From positions 1-64,000 of the forward strand of contig JAOTVS010000004.1 of assembly GCA_029863275.1 (NCBI GenBank): a stretch of 64,000 nucleotides of DNA, given 5' to 3'. The stretch comes from Candidatus Nitrosopumilus sp. GTDB lineage: Archaea > Thermoproteota > Nitrososphaeria > Nitrososphaerales > Nitrosopumilaceae. The notes beneath the pieces are model-generated. The model was not told the origin of the DNA. It saw only the letters and a list, made by a program, of their open reading frames with translations, and did no database searches. The position numbers were made by a program, and so were the translations under genes. Positions 21,081 through 30,971 of the stretch are shown piece after piece (position 1 is the first letter of the stretch; each line of letters begins with the position of its first letter).

Positions 21081-23002
21081 ACTTTAAATCTAGTCGATTT
21101 ACGCCTAAAAAACGACGTGGACTTTCCTCTATAGTAGGTGCCTTGCTTTTTGTAGTACTTATGGTCTCTACATTCACTGTACTAGGTCAGGCCTTAGATT
21201 CTCAAACTGAAATTGTCAGTGTTAGTCGAGCAGTTGCAGATTCAGGATTGAAAAAACAACAAGAAGATTTTAGAATAAATGCCTTTACTGATAATGGCAA
21301 TCCTAATGCATTGCTTTCTGTAGATGTTGAAAATCTGGGACAAAACTCTTTGGAGATATTTAGTATGATAATTACTGAAGAGACTGATATTAATGGAATT
21401 TATCCATCAACAGTTTATGACATTCCATCAGATAAATCCTTTATTGCTCCAGGAAAAACAAACAACATTGTATCTGCACCAACGGTCATTACTTTAGCAG
21501 TTCCAACAGGATTGGAACTAACCAAAGTTTATACAATAAAGGTAATTTCCTCACTTGGAAATATTAGCACTGATAGTATTCTATGTGATCAAACTAGCTG
21601 TATGCCTGCAGTTGCAGGTCCAGGAGACGGAAGTTTAACTTCTACAGTATTTTTAGATGGTCCAAATGGAATTAACGGAAAAATATCTACCTTTGTAATG
21701 TTTGTCTCAAATACTTCTGACCTAACTATTACTGATGTACAACCTGTTTTTGGGTGGACGGCGCCAATCTGTGATGATATGTGGACCAATGATGATACAG
21801 GACAAACTGAAAATAAGGTTGATCCAGAAACAATGACACTTTGCAATGTTACTCCAGGCCCCGTCCCTCAAATAGATTTAGGTCCTTATGCTTCTGTTTT
21901 ATTCAAGTGGGATATGGTAGTTAATGGTGATATTGGATCAACTTTTACCCTATGCAACTCTGTGACTGGAGATGATGGGACTCCTCCTATCATAACTAGT
22001 GTGCAGACTTGTGATATGCTGACGATGATTGATCCTAATGATTGTGGAGGATGCGGTCCTGGTGGTACTACTATTATTTTAGTAGATGATCTTTTGATAA
22101 GACCTGAATTATTTTTGACCCTTCCAGGTCCATTTGGGGATTCCTCTTCACAAGGTATTTGGGGAGTAAATGTTGTAAACCCTACAACAAGGGATATGCA
22201 AATAACCAAATTGACTCTAGTGGCATATCCGCCAGGAGCTAACAATAATGACAAAGTTTTCATTGATGGTTGCCCATTTACTGCAATTACCCCTACTACT
22301 AATTGGTCATGTCCAAGAGAAAACACTTTGATGTGGGTAAATCCTACAGGTCCGTTAACTATTCCATCTCATTCCAGTGTTGCATTTGCAGCAAAAGTTG
22401 AGCCAGGATCTATAGCAGGAGCAGAAGATCTTGATGCAATTATTGTACAGGCAAACGCATTTACGACATCGGGTTCCTTTGGAAAAGCGGGATATCAGAG
22501 TTCCATGCTTGGCTCAACTGGAACAATTGCCAATGTCTTTCTTACAGACACGGCATTATCTCGAACGGATATTAAAACTCAAAAATTAGCAATGACTGAA
22601 TTAATTCCTCAGTCATTTAAAGTGACTTTAGCTGATATGGATGATAGTAATGCTACTTACATTAAATCCGGAGCAAGATTGGTCATCAATGTTCCAAGGG
22701 ACTGGACTGATGTTATCATAACAAGCTCAAATAATTTTGTAGCTGATGGGGATCCTGGCCCTGATGATGACAGAATTACAGCGCATGCAGATGGTTCTAC
22801 TCAAATAGTTGCAGTTACAGCCTCACATTTAGGTCAGGCAGCTGATGCATACACAATAGAATTTGATGCAACACCTCCTGCAAATGCTGATGCTGCTCCT
22901 GAAATACTGTATGTTATGTATGTTCTAGCTGATGGTTTGACTGATGATGATCTTCCAATTGGACCATTAAGTGAGGTAGTCTTGCAAGTTTTGCACCCAT
23001 AA
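21077..23002 (+). CDS. Large prepilin-like surface protein (641 aa)
   Basis: KKRRGLSSIVGALLFVVLMVSTFTVLGQ N-terminus with long extracellular-like region; ATGA overlap with upstream gene. Confidence 0.75.
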   Translation: MNFKSSRFTPKKRRGLSSIVGALLFVVLMVSTFTVLGQALDSQTEIVSVSRAVADSGLKKQQEDFRINAFTDNGNPNALLSVDVENLGQNSLEIFSMIITEETDINGIYPSTVYDIPSDKSFIAPGKTNNIVSAPTVITLAVPTGLELTKVYTIKVISSLGNISTDSILCDQTSCMPAVAGPGDGSLTSTVFLDGPNGINGKISTFVMFVSNTSDLTITDVQPVFGWTAPICDDMWTNDDTGQTENKVDPETMTLCNVTPGPVPQIDLGPYASVLFKWDMVVNGDIGSTFTLCNSVTGDDGTPPIITSVQTCDMLTMIDPNDCGGCGPGGTTIILVDDLLIRPELFLTLPGPFGDSSSQGIWGVNVVNPTTRDMQITKLTLVAYPPGANNNDKVFIDGCPFTAITPTTNWSCPRENTLMWVNPTGPLTIPSHSSVAFAAKVEPGSIAGAEDLDAIIVQANAFTTSGSFGKAGYQSSMLGSTGTIANVFLTDTALSRTDIKTQKLAMTELIPQSFKVTLADMDDSNATYIKSGARLVINVPRDWTDVIITSSNNFVADGDPGPDDDRITAHADGSTQIVAVTASHLGQAADAYTIEFDATPPANADAAPEILYVMYVLADGLTDDDLPIGPLSEVVLQVLHP

Positions 23003-23474
23003 GTTTGAAAAAATACCACAATCAAAATCTTATTGATAAAACCAATCATTATTTTTTCTTATTTGAATTTTTACATTTTAGAAAATACTTTAATTTTTAT
23101 ATTGCGACCAACTTTTTTTTCGTAAATTTATTATGGCTTTACCACTTTACAATACACAAAAAATATCTGCATAGTTTGAAAAACCTTCTATTAATCGAAA
23201 CAAAATTTTTATGAAATATAGTTTAACTTCTTTTTTAATTCATCTGTGATTTGATGTTAGAATTTTTAACACTCATGCCTAGCCCTAAAAAATTACCTTC
23301 TATTAAAACATGTGTAGAATTTTTCTCCACGCTTTTTCATTATTTTTCTAATGTCTCTACGATAACAAAATTGTGCCTATAAAGTGTAGTTCATTATGCA
23401 CACAGACAGCTATAACTCTAAATTCATTTCATGTAATTTTAATAATGACAAAGTTACACACAAAACAAAAACAA

Positions 23475-24092
23475 ATGACCTCAAGAAGAGCAGTTGCACC
23501 AGTCATTGCAACACTCTTACTGGTAGCTATCGCTGTCGTTGGTGGAAGTATCATCTTTGTGTTCTCACAAGATTTCTTTAGTTCTGCCCAAATCAGTGGT
23601 GCTCCACAAATCGAATCAGTAGAAATTACTGGTTATGATGCATCAGATGTGTTAACGTTGAAAATCCATGATGGACTTTGTACAAACAACTGCGCATTCG
23701 CAACCGCTTGGGACGGCCTAGCAAATAACGGACTAGTCACAGGTGAAAGAGTCGCAGTATATGTCCAAAACCAAAGTGCTCAAAAAGTTGTATTAACTGA
23801 AGTAGCATTCGCAGGAACAACATACGCATATGATTCTTCTGGAACAAATGTAATCCATTCAGCAGCAGCTCCTGCACCAGGTGAATTCCAAATACTCACC
23901 AGCGGTGTAAGTGGTGCAGTTGCACTGGTAAAAAGTGATCCAGTAGCTGCCTTGGAAGCCGGTGAAGAAGCAACTATCTTATTTGAATTAGATAGTGGTT
24001 TATCTAACGGCAGAGATGCACAGTTTAAGATAAAGACTGCCACAGGCGCAATATTTGTCGGAACTGTACTAGCAGGTCAGCAAAGTGGTTAA
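23475..24092 (+). CDS. Archaellin/type IV pilin-like protein (ORF track start 23373; 23445 or 23475 more likely)
   Basis: MTSRRAVAPVIATLLLVAIAVVGGSIIFVFSQDF class III signal peptide at the second in-frame ATG. Confidence 0.82.
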   Translation: MTSRRAVAPVIATLLLVAIAVVGGSIIFVFSQDFFSSAQISGAPQIESVEITGYDASDVLTLKIHDGLCTNNCAFATAWDGLANNGLVTGERVAVYVQNQSAQKVVLTEVAFAGTTYAYDSSGTNVIHSAAAPAPGEFQILTSGVSGAVALVKSDPVAALEAGEEATILFELDSGLSNGRDAQFKIKTATGAIFVGTVLAGQQSG

Positions 24093-24109
24093 CCCCACCC
24101 CTTTTTTTT

Positions 24110-26938
24110 ATGGAGAAAAAAATGAAAAATAAAATTAAAACAAAAAACATAACACTAGTACTCATATTATCATTGTCCTTACTTTTGAGTGGAAATCTTC
24201 AAGCAGTTTCTGCTCAAAACTTGGATCAATATTCTAATTACAAAGTCCACATTTCAATTAATCCTTCTCATATAGAAGAAGGCTCAAAATCTCATCCAAT
24301 AGGATATGTGTATCTATTAAATCGATCAAATATTCCAGTTACCAATCCTATGACTGTAGATGTAATGTTGACCTCAGATAATCCTTCAATTGCTTCAGTT
24401 CCAGAAAAAATTACCTTTCCTGCAAATGCCGAATATGTACAATTTGATATAACTACTGGCAAAAAGGGAAAAACCACAATCACCGGTTCAATTAATAACA
24501 ATTTAGGATTTGCTGATATCAACGTCGGAGTAAATGCAGAACATCTTCCAGATAATTTGATTTTAGAATTAAATCTTCCAACAGACAAAATGCATGTTAA
24601 TTCTGAAATGCCATTTTCAGTTTTTTTAAGAACGATTGATGAAACTGATGATGACATTGATGACTCTACAATTGTTAGAGTACCATATGATATAGATGTG
24701 ATTTTAGATTATGAGAAATCCCTTGCAATCCCAAGTAATGATACAATCACAATTAAAGCAGGAGAGTTTTATGCTTGGGGAACTATAAGCTCTGGCCAAA
24801 AAGTGGGCAATACGTTTATTCGTGCAATCCAACCTGATACTCAACTTGATACTGCAAAGAGCATAACTATAACATCTACTCTTCCTGCATCTTTGAATAT
24901 CAATATCTATCCATACTTGATACCCGCCGATATTGATAGAACTCTGGATATTTTTGTAAGTGTTGTTGATTCAAATGGAGATCCTACTGTTGCGTCAAAA
25001 GATATTCCCTTGAAATTTTTCTCAAACAATCAAGATTACATTGGTGATGAATTAGATGATGCAATGAAAGAACTAGATATGGTAATAAAGAAAGGCGAAT
25101 TTGGATATCACTTTAGGTTAGGTTTGGATTTAATTGGTTTGGTTAGCAACGATCTTTTTATTGGTGTTAGCTCTACTGGACTAGGAACTGCTATTGATAA
25201 GTTTCAAACCGTTGGAGAATCAATAAGTGTTGAAGATCAGCGAATAAATACCCAAGGGGGATTGTTAAAATCAGATAGGATTGTTAATATTAATGATAAA
25301 AAGGCAGTGCAACTTTTTGGTCCACTAAAAGTACCTAGTAACTCTACAGTTTTGTTTGGATATCAACTTACCATTGAAGAAAACGATGATAATGATAATC
25401 CAGATGATGATCCAAATTTCAAAGAAGTAAATTTGGATGATATCATAGAAAAAGATCAAAGCGCCGAGGAAAAAAGACGAGGAGGAATGAATGCTCAAGA
25501 TAGGGCAGGAAGCGGTGATGTTGAGCCAGAAAATACTGGTACTGCAACTGGTAATACTGAATCTAGTTCTGATGATGATAGTGATGTACTAATTTACACT
25601 ATAGATAATATTGAAGATGGCAACTTGTATCCAATTCAAGCAAATGAAAATTACCGTTCAACAGGATTAATTCAGTATTTAGATGTAATTTCTGAGGATG
25701 ATTCATTAGCAACTGTTACAGATGTTGGAATGATTCGCCCATCGTATTCTTATGGGGTAGCTGAAGTTGTTACCACTCAAAAAAGTGGGACGGTATTGCT
25801 TTCTGCTAACGTGAAGGGTATTGGTTCGGGGTCTTTTCTAACCGAAGTTGTAAACTCTCTTGAGCAAAAAAAGATAAAAATATTTTCTCCTACAGGAGAG
25901 AACTCTCTTTTAATTAATCGGGATGGTTCCTTTGATGTATTCCTAGTTGCACTTGATGCAAGTGATAGGCCAAAAATACTTGAAGATGATAAAAAATACT
26001 TGGTTACCCCTTCTAACGGAATTGTTGACCTTGAAAGAAAATCAACATTTTCAACTACAACATTACAAAGTGAATCATTTACACTAGAAGATGGCGGAGC
26101 TGTGGTCCTCAAAGTCACACCAATTGGAGAAGATGCCGATTTGGATTTAGAATCAACTAGTATTTTTCAGACACAATTGTCATCCGAAGTCCAAATATTA
26201 CTCCCAGTAGAAAACCTTGATATCAATACGAAAGAAAAATTTGGTATTGTTCAATTAGTTGATCTTCAAGGAAATCCTATTGAAGCATTCAAAGACATGC
26301 GAGTAAAAATCAGTTCAGATAATGAATTTGTAGCTCAAACAAATCAAGATGCAATAATAAAAAAAGGTTCATCTTATGCTGAATTTCCAATAGAAACACC
26401 GGGAACTCTTGGATCCTCAATCCTCTCTGCCAGTGCAAGGGGAGTTGTAGGATCCGATGTTGAAGTAAAAACAGTTACCTCCTCATCGGCTTTAACTATC
26501 TATACTAGTGGATTAGTTGAGCCAATGCCTGTAAATGAAGAAGTTCTAGTTAAGATAATTGTAGATGATGTAAATGGTATTTCAATTCCAGGTGCAACCG
26601 TACAAATAACTCCAAATGTAAATGCAACTGCAAATACTGAATCCATTAGAACTGGAACCGATGGAAGTGCTACATTTGGTCTTACTGCAGTAAACGGGCC
26701 AGAAATATTCGTTGACTTTAAGGCATCTGCTCCAGGATTCCAAGATAGCAAGGAAACAATAGGAATTGTAGTTGATACACCTCCAGGAGGATTAACTGAG
26801 CTTAAGCTTCCTACAGAATTAATTTATGTGATAGTTGGTGGAATGGGGGTAGTCGCAATAGCAGTGGTATTTTTCGTGAAAAAATCCAAAGAGCCTATAG
26901 ATGACGAAGAAGAACCATGGGAAGATGACGACATTTAA
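24110..26938 (+). CDS. Large membrane-anchored surface protein with Ig-like domains
   Basis: Signal peptide (LILSLSLLLSGNLQAVSAQ), C-terminal TM LIYVIVGGMGVVAIAVVFFVKKSKE with acidic tail. Confidence 0.8.
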   Translation: MEKKMKNKIKTKNITLVLILSLSLLLSGNLQAVSAQNLDQYSNYKVHISINPSHIEEGSKSHPIGYVYLLNRSNIPVTNPMTVDVMLTSDNPSIASVPEKITFPANAEYVQFDITTGKKGKTTITGSINNNLGFADINVGVNAEHLPDNLILELNLPTDKMHVNSEMPFSVFLRTIDETDDDIDDSTIVRVPYDIDVILDYEKSLAIPSNDTITIKAGEFYAWGTISSGQKVGNTFIRAIQPDTQLDTAKSITITSTLPASLNINIYPYLIPADIDRTLDIFVSVVDSNGDPTVASKDIPLKFFSNNQDYIGDELDDAMKELDMVIKKGEFGYHFRLGLDLIGLVSNDLFIGVSSTGLGTAIDKFQTVGESISVEDQRINTQGGLLKSDRIVNINDKKAVQLFGPLKVPSNSTVLFGYQLTIEENDDNDNPDDDPNFKEVNLDDIIEKDQSAEEKRRGGMNAQDRAGSGDVEPENTGTATGNTESSSDDDSDVLIYTIDNIEDGNLYPIQANENYRSTGLIQYLDVISEDDSLATVTDVGMIRPSYSYGVAEVVTTQKSGTVLLSANVKGIGSGSFLTEVVNSLEQKKIKIFSPTGENSLLINRDGSFDVFLVALDASDRPKILEDDKKYLVTPSNGIVDLERKSTFSTTTLQSESFTLEDGGAVVLKVTPIGEDADLDLESTSIFQTQLSSEVQILLPVENLDINTKEKFGIVQLVDLQGNPIEAFKDMRVKISSDNEFVAQTNQDAIIKKGSSYAEFPIETPGTLGSSILSASARGVVGSDVEVKTVTSSSALTIYTSGLVEPMPVNEEVLVKIIVDDVNGISIPGATVQITPNVNATANTESIRTGTDGSATFGLTAVNGPEIFVDFKASAPGFQDSKETIGIVVDTPPGGLTELKLPTELIYVIVGGMGVVAIAVVFFVKKSKEPIDDEEEPWEDDDI

Positions 26939-26965
26939 TTAAATTCGATTCTTTTCAAATATTAA

Positions 26966-27850
26966 ATGATTAGAGTTTGGTTACGGGTAATCCGAATAAG
27001 ATTCCTTCTAGCCTCAGTTATTGCAGTATCTGTTGGCCTTGCAATTAATTGGAACCAAAACAATTTCATTGATCCGCTAACAGCATTTTTGACTTTTGTA
27101 GGCGTAATTGCTTTGCATGCTAGTGTTGATTTACTAAACGACTTTTGGGATTATAAACGAGGTATTGATACCATTACAAAAAGAACTAAGATGAGTGGTG
27201 GAACTGGCGTTTTGCCAGAAGGGTTGCTAAAACCATCATCTGTTTATAGAGCTGGAATTATTTTTTTGATTATAGGTGGTGCCATTGGGTCATACTTTGT
27301 ATTTACTAATGGGTTGATAATTGCAGTTATTCTTGCATTTGCCATCATATCAATCTATTTTTACTCTACAAAAATTGTCGATTCTGGTCTTGCAGAATTT
27401 TTTGTTGCAGTAAAGGGAACAATGATTGTACTTGGAACATTTTTCATACAATCAAACCAAATATCTGTCGAATCTATCACTGGGGGAATAATAATTGGGG
27501 TGCTTTCCTCGATGGTCCTCTTTATTGCATCCTTTCCTGATTATGATGCAGACAAGTCAAAGGGTAGAAAAACATTAGTAATAGCACTTGGAAAAAAAAA
27601 ATCTAGTCAGATTTTTTGGATATTTCCAATTATTTCACTTGGTTCTATTATTTTGGGAGTAGGTCTTGGATTTTTCCCCATTTCATCTCTAATCGCACTT
27701 TTTCCAATACCTCTTGTTATTATGTCTGGAGTAGGTTTGAGGAAAAATTTCCAAAACCAAGATCTTCTACTTCCATCAATGTCCAAAACGTTGATGTTTA
27801 GCAGACTGACTGGTATTTTATTTGTAATTGGTATTTTGATTGGGTTGTGA
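26966..27850 (+). CDS. UbiA-family prenyltransferase (MenA-like)
   Basis: NDFWDYKRGID and DYDADKSKGRKTL Asp-rich motifs, multi-TM. Confidence 0.85.
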   Translation: MIRVWLRVIRIRFLLASVIAVSVGLAINWNQNNFIDPLTAFLTFVGVIALHASVDLLNDFWDYKRGIDTITKRTKMSGGTGVLPEGLLKPSSVYRAGIIFLIIGGAIGSYFVFTNGLIIAVILAFAIISIYFYSTKIVDSGLAEFFVAVKGTMIVLGTFFIQSNQISVESITGGIIIGVLSSMVLFIASFPDYDADKSKGRKTLVIALGKKKSSQIFWIFPIISLGSIILGVGLGFFPISSLIALFPIPLVIMSGVGLRKNFQNQDLLLPSMSKTLMFSRLTGILFVIGILIGL

Positions 27851-27897
27851 CTGTTTTGTTATTGTACAATTAAATTCAAGATTAAATAAAATAATTC

Positions 27898-28998
27898 ATG
27901 ATTTCTGGCTTTGCAACAGAACTTGGGACTGAGGAATTTGCTAAAAACTCAAATGCAAATATACAAAATTATAAAAAAATACAGAACCTTACTTTATCAA
28001 ATATAGGAATCGGCACATATCTTGGAGATCCTGACGAAATTACAGATAATGCAGTAAAAAACGCCATTAAACAATCTGTTCTTTCTGGAGTAAATGTAAT
28101 AGATACTGCAATTAATTATCGAGCCCAAAAAGCCGAACGCTCAGTCGGCTGTGCAATTGCAGAATTAATCAAAGATCAAAAAATTACCCGTAATCAAATT
28201 TTTGTTTGTACAAAAAATGGATATCTTACAAACGATGCAGACATTAAACAAGAATTTTGGGAATATGTCAAAAACGAATATTCCAATAAAGGAGTCATTG
28301 GTGAAGGCGATGTGTCATCAGGATATCATTGTATGACTGTACCTTTTCTTAATGATCAACTTGAGCGGAGTTTGAAAAATTTAGGTCTAGAATGCATAGA
28401 TTTACTATATCTGCATAATGCAGTAGAAGGACAGGTTAATGATGTTTCAAAAGCCCAATTTTTAAAAAATTTGAGCCTTGTTTTTGAATTATATGAGCAA
28501 AAAAGAAAAAAAGGGAAAATTAAATTTTATGGGATGGCTACCTGGGAATGCTTTAGGGTTTTTGATGACAGCCCACAATATCTTTCTCTCAGAGAGGTCA
28601 CAAAAATGGCCGAAGATGTAGGGGGTGCAGATCATGGCTTTAGATTTATCCAATTACCGTTTAACATGCACTATGATCAAGCCCTGTTAAAAAAGAATCA
28701 AGACATTGAAAATTCAAAGGTCTCGATTTTAGAGGCAGCATCAAAATTAGGTATAGGTGTTTTTACTAGTGTCCCATTTATGCAAGGACGCCTATTAGCA
28801 CCTGGAGTCATTCCTGAATTCAATGACTTAAAACCATCACTTCGGGCTTTACAGTTTATTCGCTCAACTCCAGGGGTAGTGGCACCTCTAGTTGGTCAAA
28901 AATTGTCAGAACATGTTTCAGAAAACTTGGAGATTATGAAAATACCGCCAATGGATGAGGTAGAGTACATTTCACTTGTCAAGAAACTCACTGCGTAA
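27898..28998 (+). CDS. Aldo/keto reductase family protein
   Basis: IGIGTYLG, VIDTAINYRAQKAERSVGCAI, LGLECIDLLYLHN. Confidence 0.85.
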   Translation: MISGFATELGTEEFAKNSNANIQNYKKIQNLTLSNIGIGTYLGDPDEITDNAVKNAIKQSVLSGVNVIDTAINYRAQKAERSVGCAIAELIKDQKITRNQIFVCTKNGYLTNDADIKQEFWEYVKNEYSNKGVIGEGDVSSGYHCMTVPFLNDQLERSLKNLGLECIDLLYLHNAVEGQVNDVSKAQFLKNLSLVFELYEQKRKKGKIKFYGMATWECFRVFDDSPQYLSLREVTKMAEDVGGADHGFRFIQLPFNMHYDQALLKKNQDIENSKVSILEAASKLGIGVFTSVPFMQGRLLAPGVIPEFNDLKPSLRALQFIRSTPGVVAPLVGQKLSEHVSENLEIMKIPPMDEVEYISLVKKLTA

Positions 28999-29064
28999 CC
29001 TGTCTAAAATATAATTAGTTTAGCAAAATTTCTAGAAAGCTAATAAGAGGGAAAAGAGGCAGAA

Positions 29065-29442
29065 ATGTCGATAAATTTGTCCAGTAAAATTTTTGACTAT
29101 CCTAAAATCTGTGAATCTATAATGGGCATAGATTCTAAAATTAGGTTTGCAGGAGTTATAAACGAACGAGGCAGATTGGTATCTGGAGGAATGAGAGAAA
29201 ATGTCGAACCACTTGAAAGTCAAAAAGATGATGAAATGATTTTCATGGAGTTGGCATTAAGAGTAAAGATGAGAAAAGAATTTGACAAACAACTCGGCAC
29301 AGTAAATTTTGCAATGGCATCAAGAGAACGTGCTCTTGCGATGAGTTTTCTTTTAGGCGAAGATATTTTGTATGTGGTATCAGAGCCTGATTCTGATTAT
29401 GGAGTTTTACCAAAGAAAATTCTAGAAATTATCCATTCTTAA
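29065..29442 (+). CDS. Conserved thaumarchaeal hypothetical protein (possibly DUF6659-type), paralogue of 35576..36052
   Basis: Shares IRFxGxINxxGRxVSGG...KEEFDxxLGxVNF with the second ORF in this window. Confidence 0.7.
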   Translation: MSINLSSKIFDYPKICESIMGIDSKIRFAGVINERGRLVSGGMRENVEPLESQKDDEMIFMELALRVKMRKEFDKQLGTVNFAMASRERALAMSFLLGEDILYVVSEPDSDYGVLPKKILEIIHS

Positions 29443-29595
29443 AATTACACATTAAAATTCAATCATTAAATTTACACAATAAAATTATTTGAAATTACTT
29501 AATTCAAGAATCAATTAAATTGAAACAAGCTCAAATAATCTGTAATATTGTATGACAGACATGAGCTTAAGTTACAAACCTTGTATTAAAAAAAC

Positions 29596-30558
29596 ATGAC
29601 AATGGAAGAAGCCTTAATTGAAAACCTAGTTTTAGGAAATGATCATAAGGAATCTCTAAAGAAAATAAATCAAAATTTGATTCAATATGGGCTTACTCCA
29701 AATCAATCAAAAGTCTATCTCTACCTAACAAAAACTGGCGAAAAGACTGCATCTACAATTTCAAAAAGTCTCAATATTCCAAGAACTGAATCTTATCATT
29801 TGCTAAATTCACTTGAACAAAAAGGAATTATTTTTTCCATTTTTGGAAAACCCACCAAATTTAATTCAGTTCCTATACAAGAGGCTTTGACTATAATTAT
29901 TGATAATGAAAAAAATAGAATTGCTGATCTTGAACTTAAAAAAGAGAAAATATTGACTCTCTGGGAAACTATTCCAAAACATGTAGATGAATCAGAAAAA
30001 GTCGATGGAAACAAGTTCCAGATTCTTCAAGGAAGAAACTCAATCTTGGTAAAAATTGAACGTATGGTAAAAATTTCAAAAAAGGAAGTATTGGTATTAG
30101 GTTCTGATACTAATTTTATTAAATTTTATCACACAGAGTTTGTGAGTTTACTAAAAAAGACCAAATCTGATCTTCAGGTACTTACAACTTATCCTAAAAA
30201 AGGATTATTTTCTTTGGATGGTTTGCCACTGAGTCAAATCAAAAAATTAGATGAGAGTAACAGGCATAATTTTTCATTTATAATAAAAGATGATGATGAG
30301 GTGATATTTTTTATAAATAGTGGGAGTGCAGAATTAATGGCAATATGGACTGATTCTAAATCCTTTGTATCCACTCTAAAATCCCTATTCAAACTAATTT
30401 GGAGAAAATCTCCATTTGTTTTAGAAAAAGATAACAAATTAACTGAAAATATGAGTGGAGATTATAAACATCGACTCAGAGAAATTGAGCAAGAAAAGGT
30501 CATTTTAGATTATCTCCAACAAAATTTAATGGTATCTAAAGGAGAAAAAAATGAGTAA
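29596..30558 (+). CDS. TrmB-like winged-HTH transcriptional regulator
   Basis: LIQYGLTPNQSKVYLYLTKTGEKTASTISKSLNIPRTESYHLLNSLEQKGII. Confidence 0.85.
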   Translation: MTMEEALIENLVLGNDHKESLKKINQNLIQYGLTPNQSKVYLYLTKTGEKTASTISKSLNIPRTESYHLLNSLEQKGIIFSIFGKPTKFNSVPIQEALTIIIDNEKNRIADLELKKEKILTLWETIPKHVDESEKVDGNKFQILQGRNSILVKIERMVKISKKEVLVLGSDTNFIKFYHTEFVSLLKKTKSDLQVLTTYPKKGLFSLDGLPLSQIKKLDESNRHNFSFIIKDDDEVIFFINSGSAELMAIWTDSKSFVSTLKSLFKLIWRKSPFVLEKDNKLTENMSGDYKHRLREIEQEKVILDYLQQNLMVSKGEKNE

Positions 30559-30955
30559 AACCCTTTCTAAAACAAAGAATCAAAAATCTCGATTAAATAT
30601 TCTAATCATTGATGATAATGAACAGATAACAAAATTAATTTCATCATTTCTTGATATGAGTAATCATGATTGCACTGTCGTAAATGATGGTAAAGAAGGG
30701 CTAGAACTAATCAAAACTAATCAATTTGATTCCATAATACTTGATCTTGCCATGCCAGAGTTTGACGGATATGAAATTATCGATGCGATTCAAAAAGAAG
30801 ATCCATTACAAATGCATAAAATAATAATATTAACTGCATCTAGCATATCTATTGACATTATTCAAAAATTCAAAAATTTAGGAGTCTCTGCTTGTCTGCA
30901 AAAACCAATTGACATTGATCAACTATTGTCTAGTATTACTGACATTGCAACTTAA
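30551..30955 (+). CDS. Response regulator receiver (CheY-like)
   Basis: ILIIDDNEQI, IILDLAMPEFDGYEII, LTASS, LQKPID. Confidence 0.92.
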   Translation: MSKTLSKTKNQKSRLNILIIDDNEQITKLISSFLDMSNHDCTVVNDGKEGLELIKTNQFDSIILDLAMPEFDGYEIIDAIQKEDPLQMHKIIILTASSISIDIIQKFKNLGVSACLQKPIDIDQLLSSITDIAT

Positions 30956-30971
30956 TTTATTTTGAAAACAA

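Noticed and set aside
14951-26938. Interpreting the filament locus as a canonical archaellum operon
   Set aside because: No arlCDEFGH-like genes seen and two platform proteins are present; archaellum assignment unsupported from sequence alone
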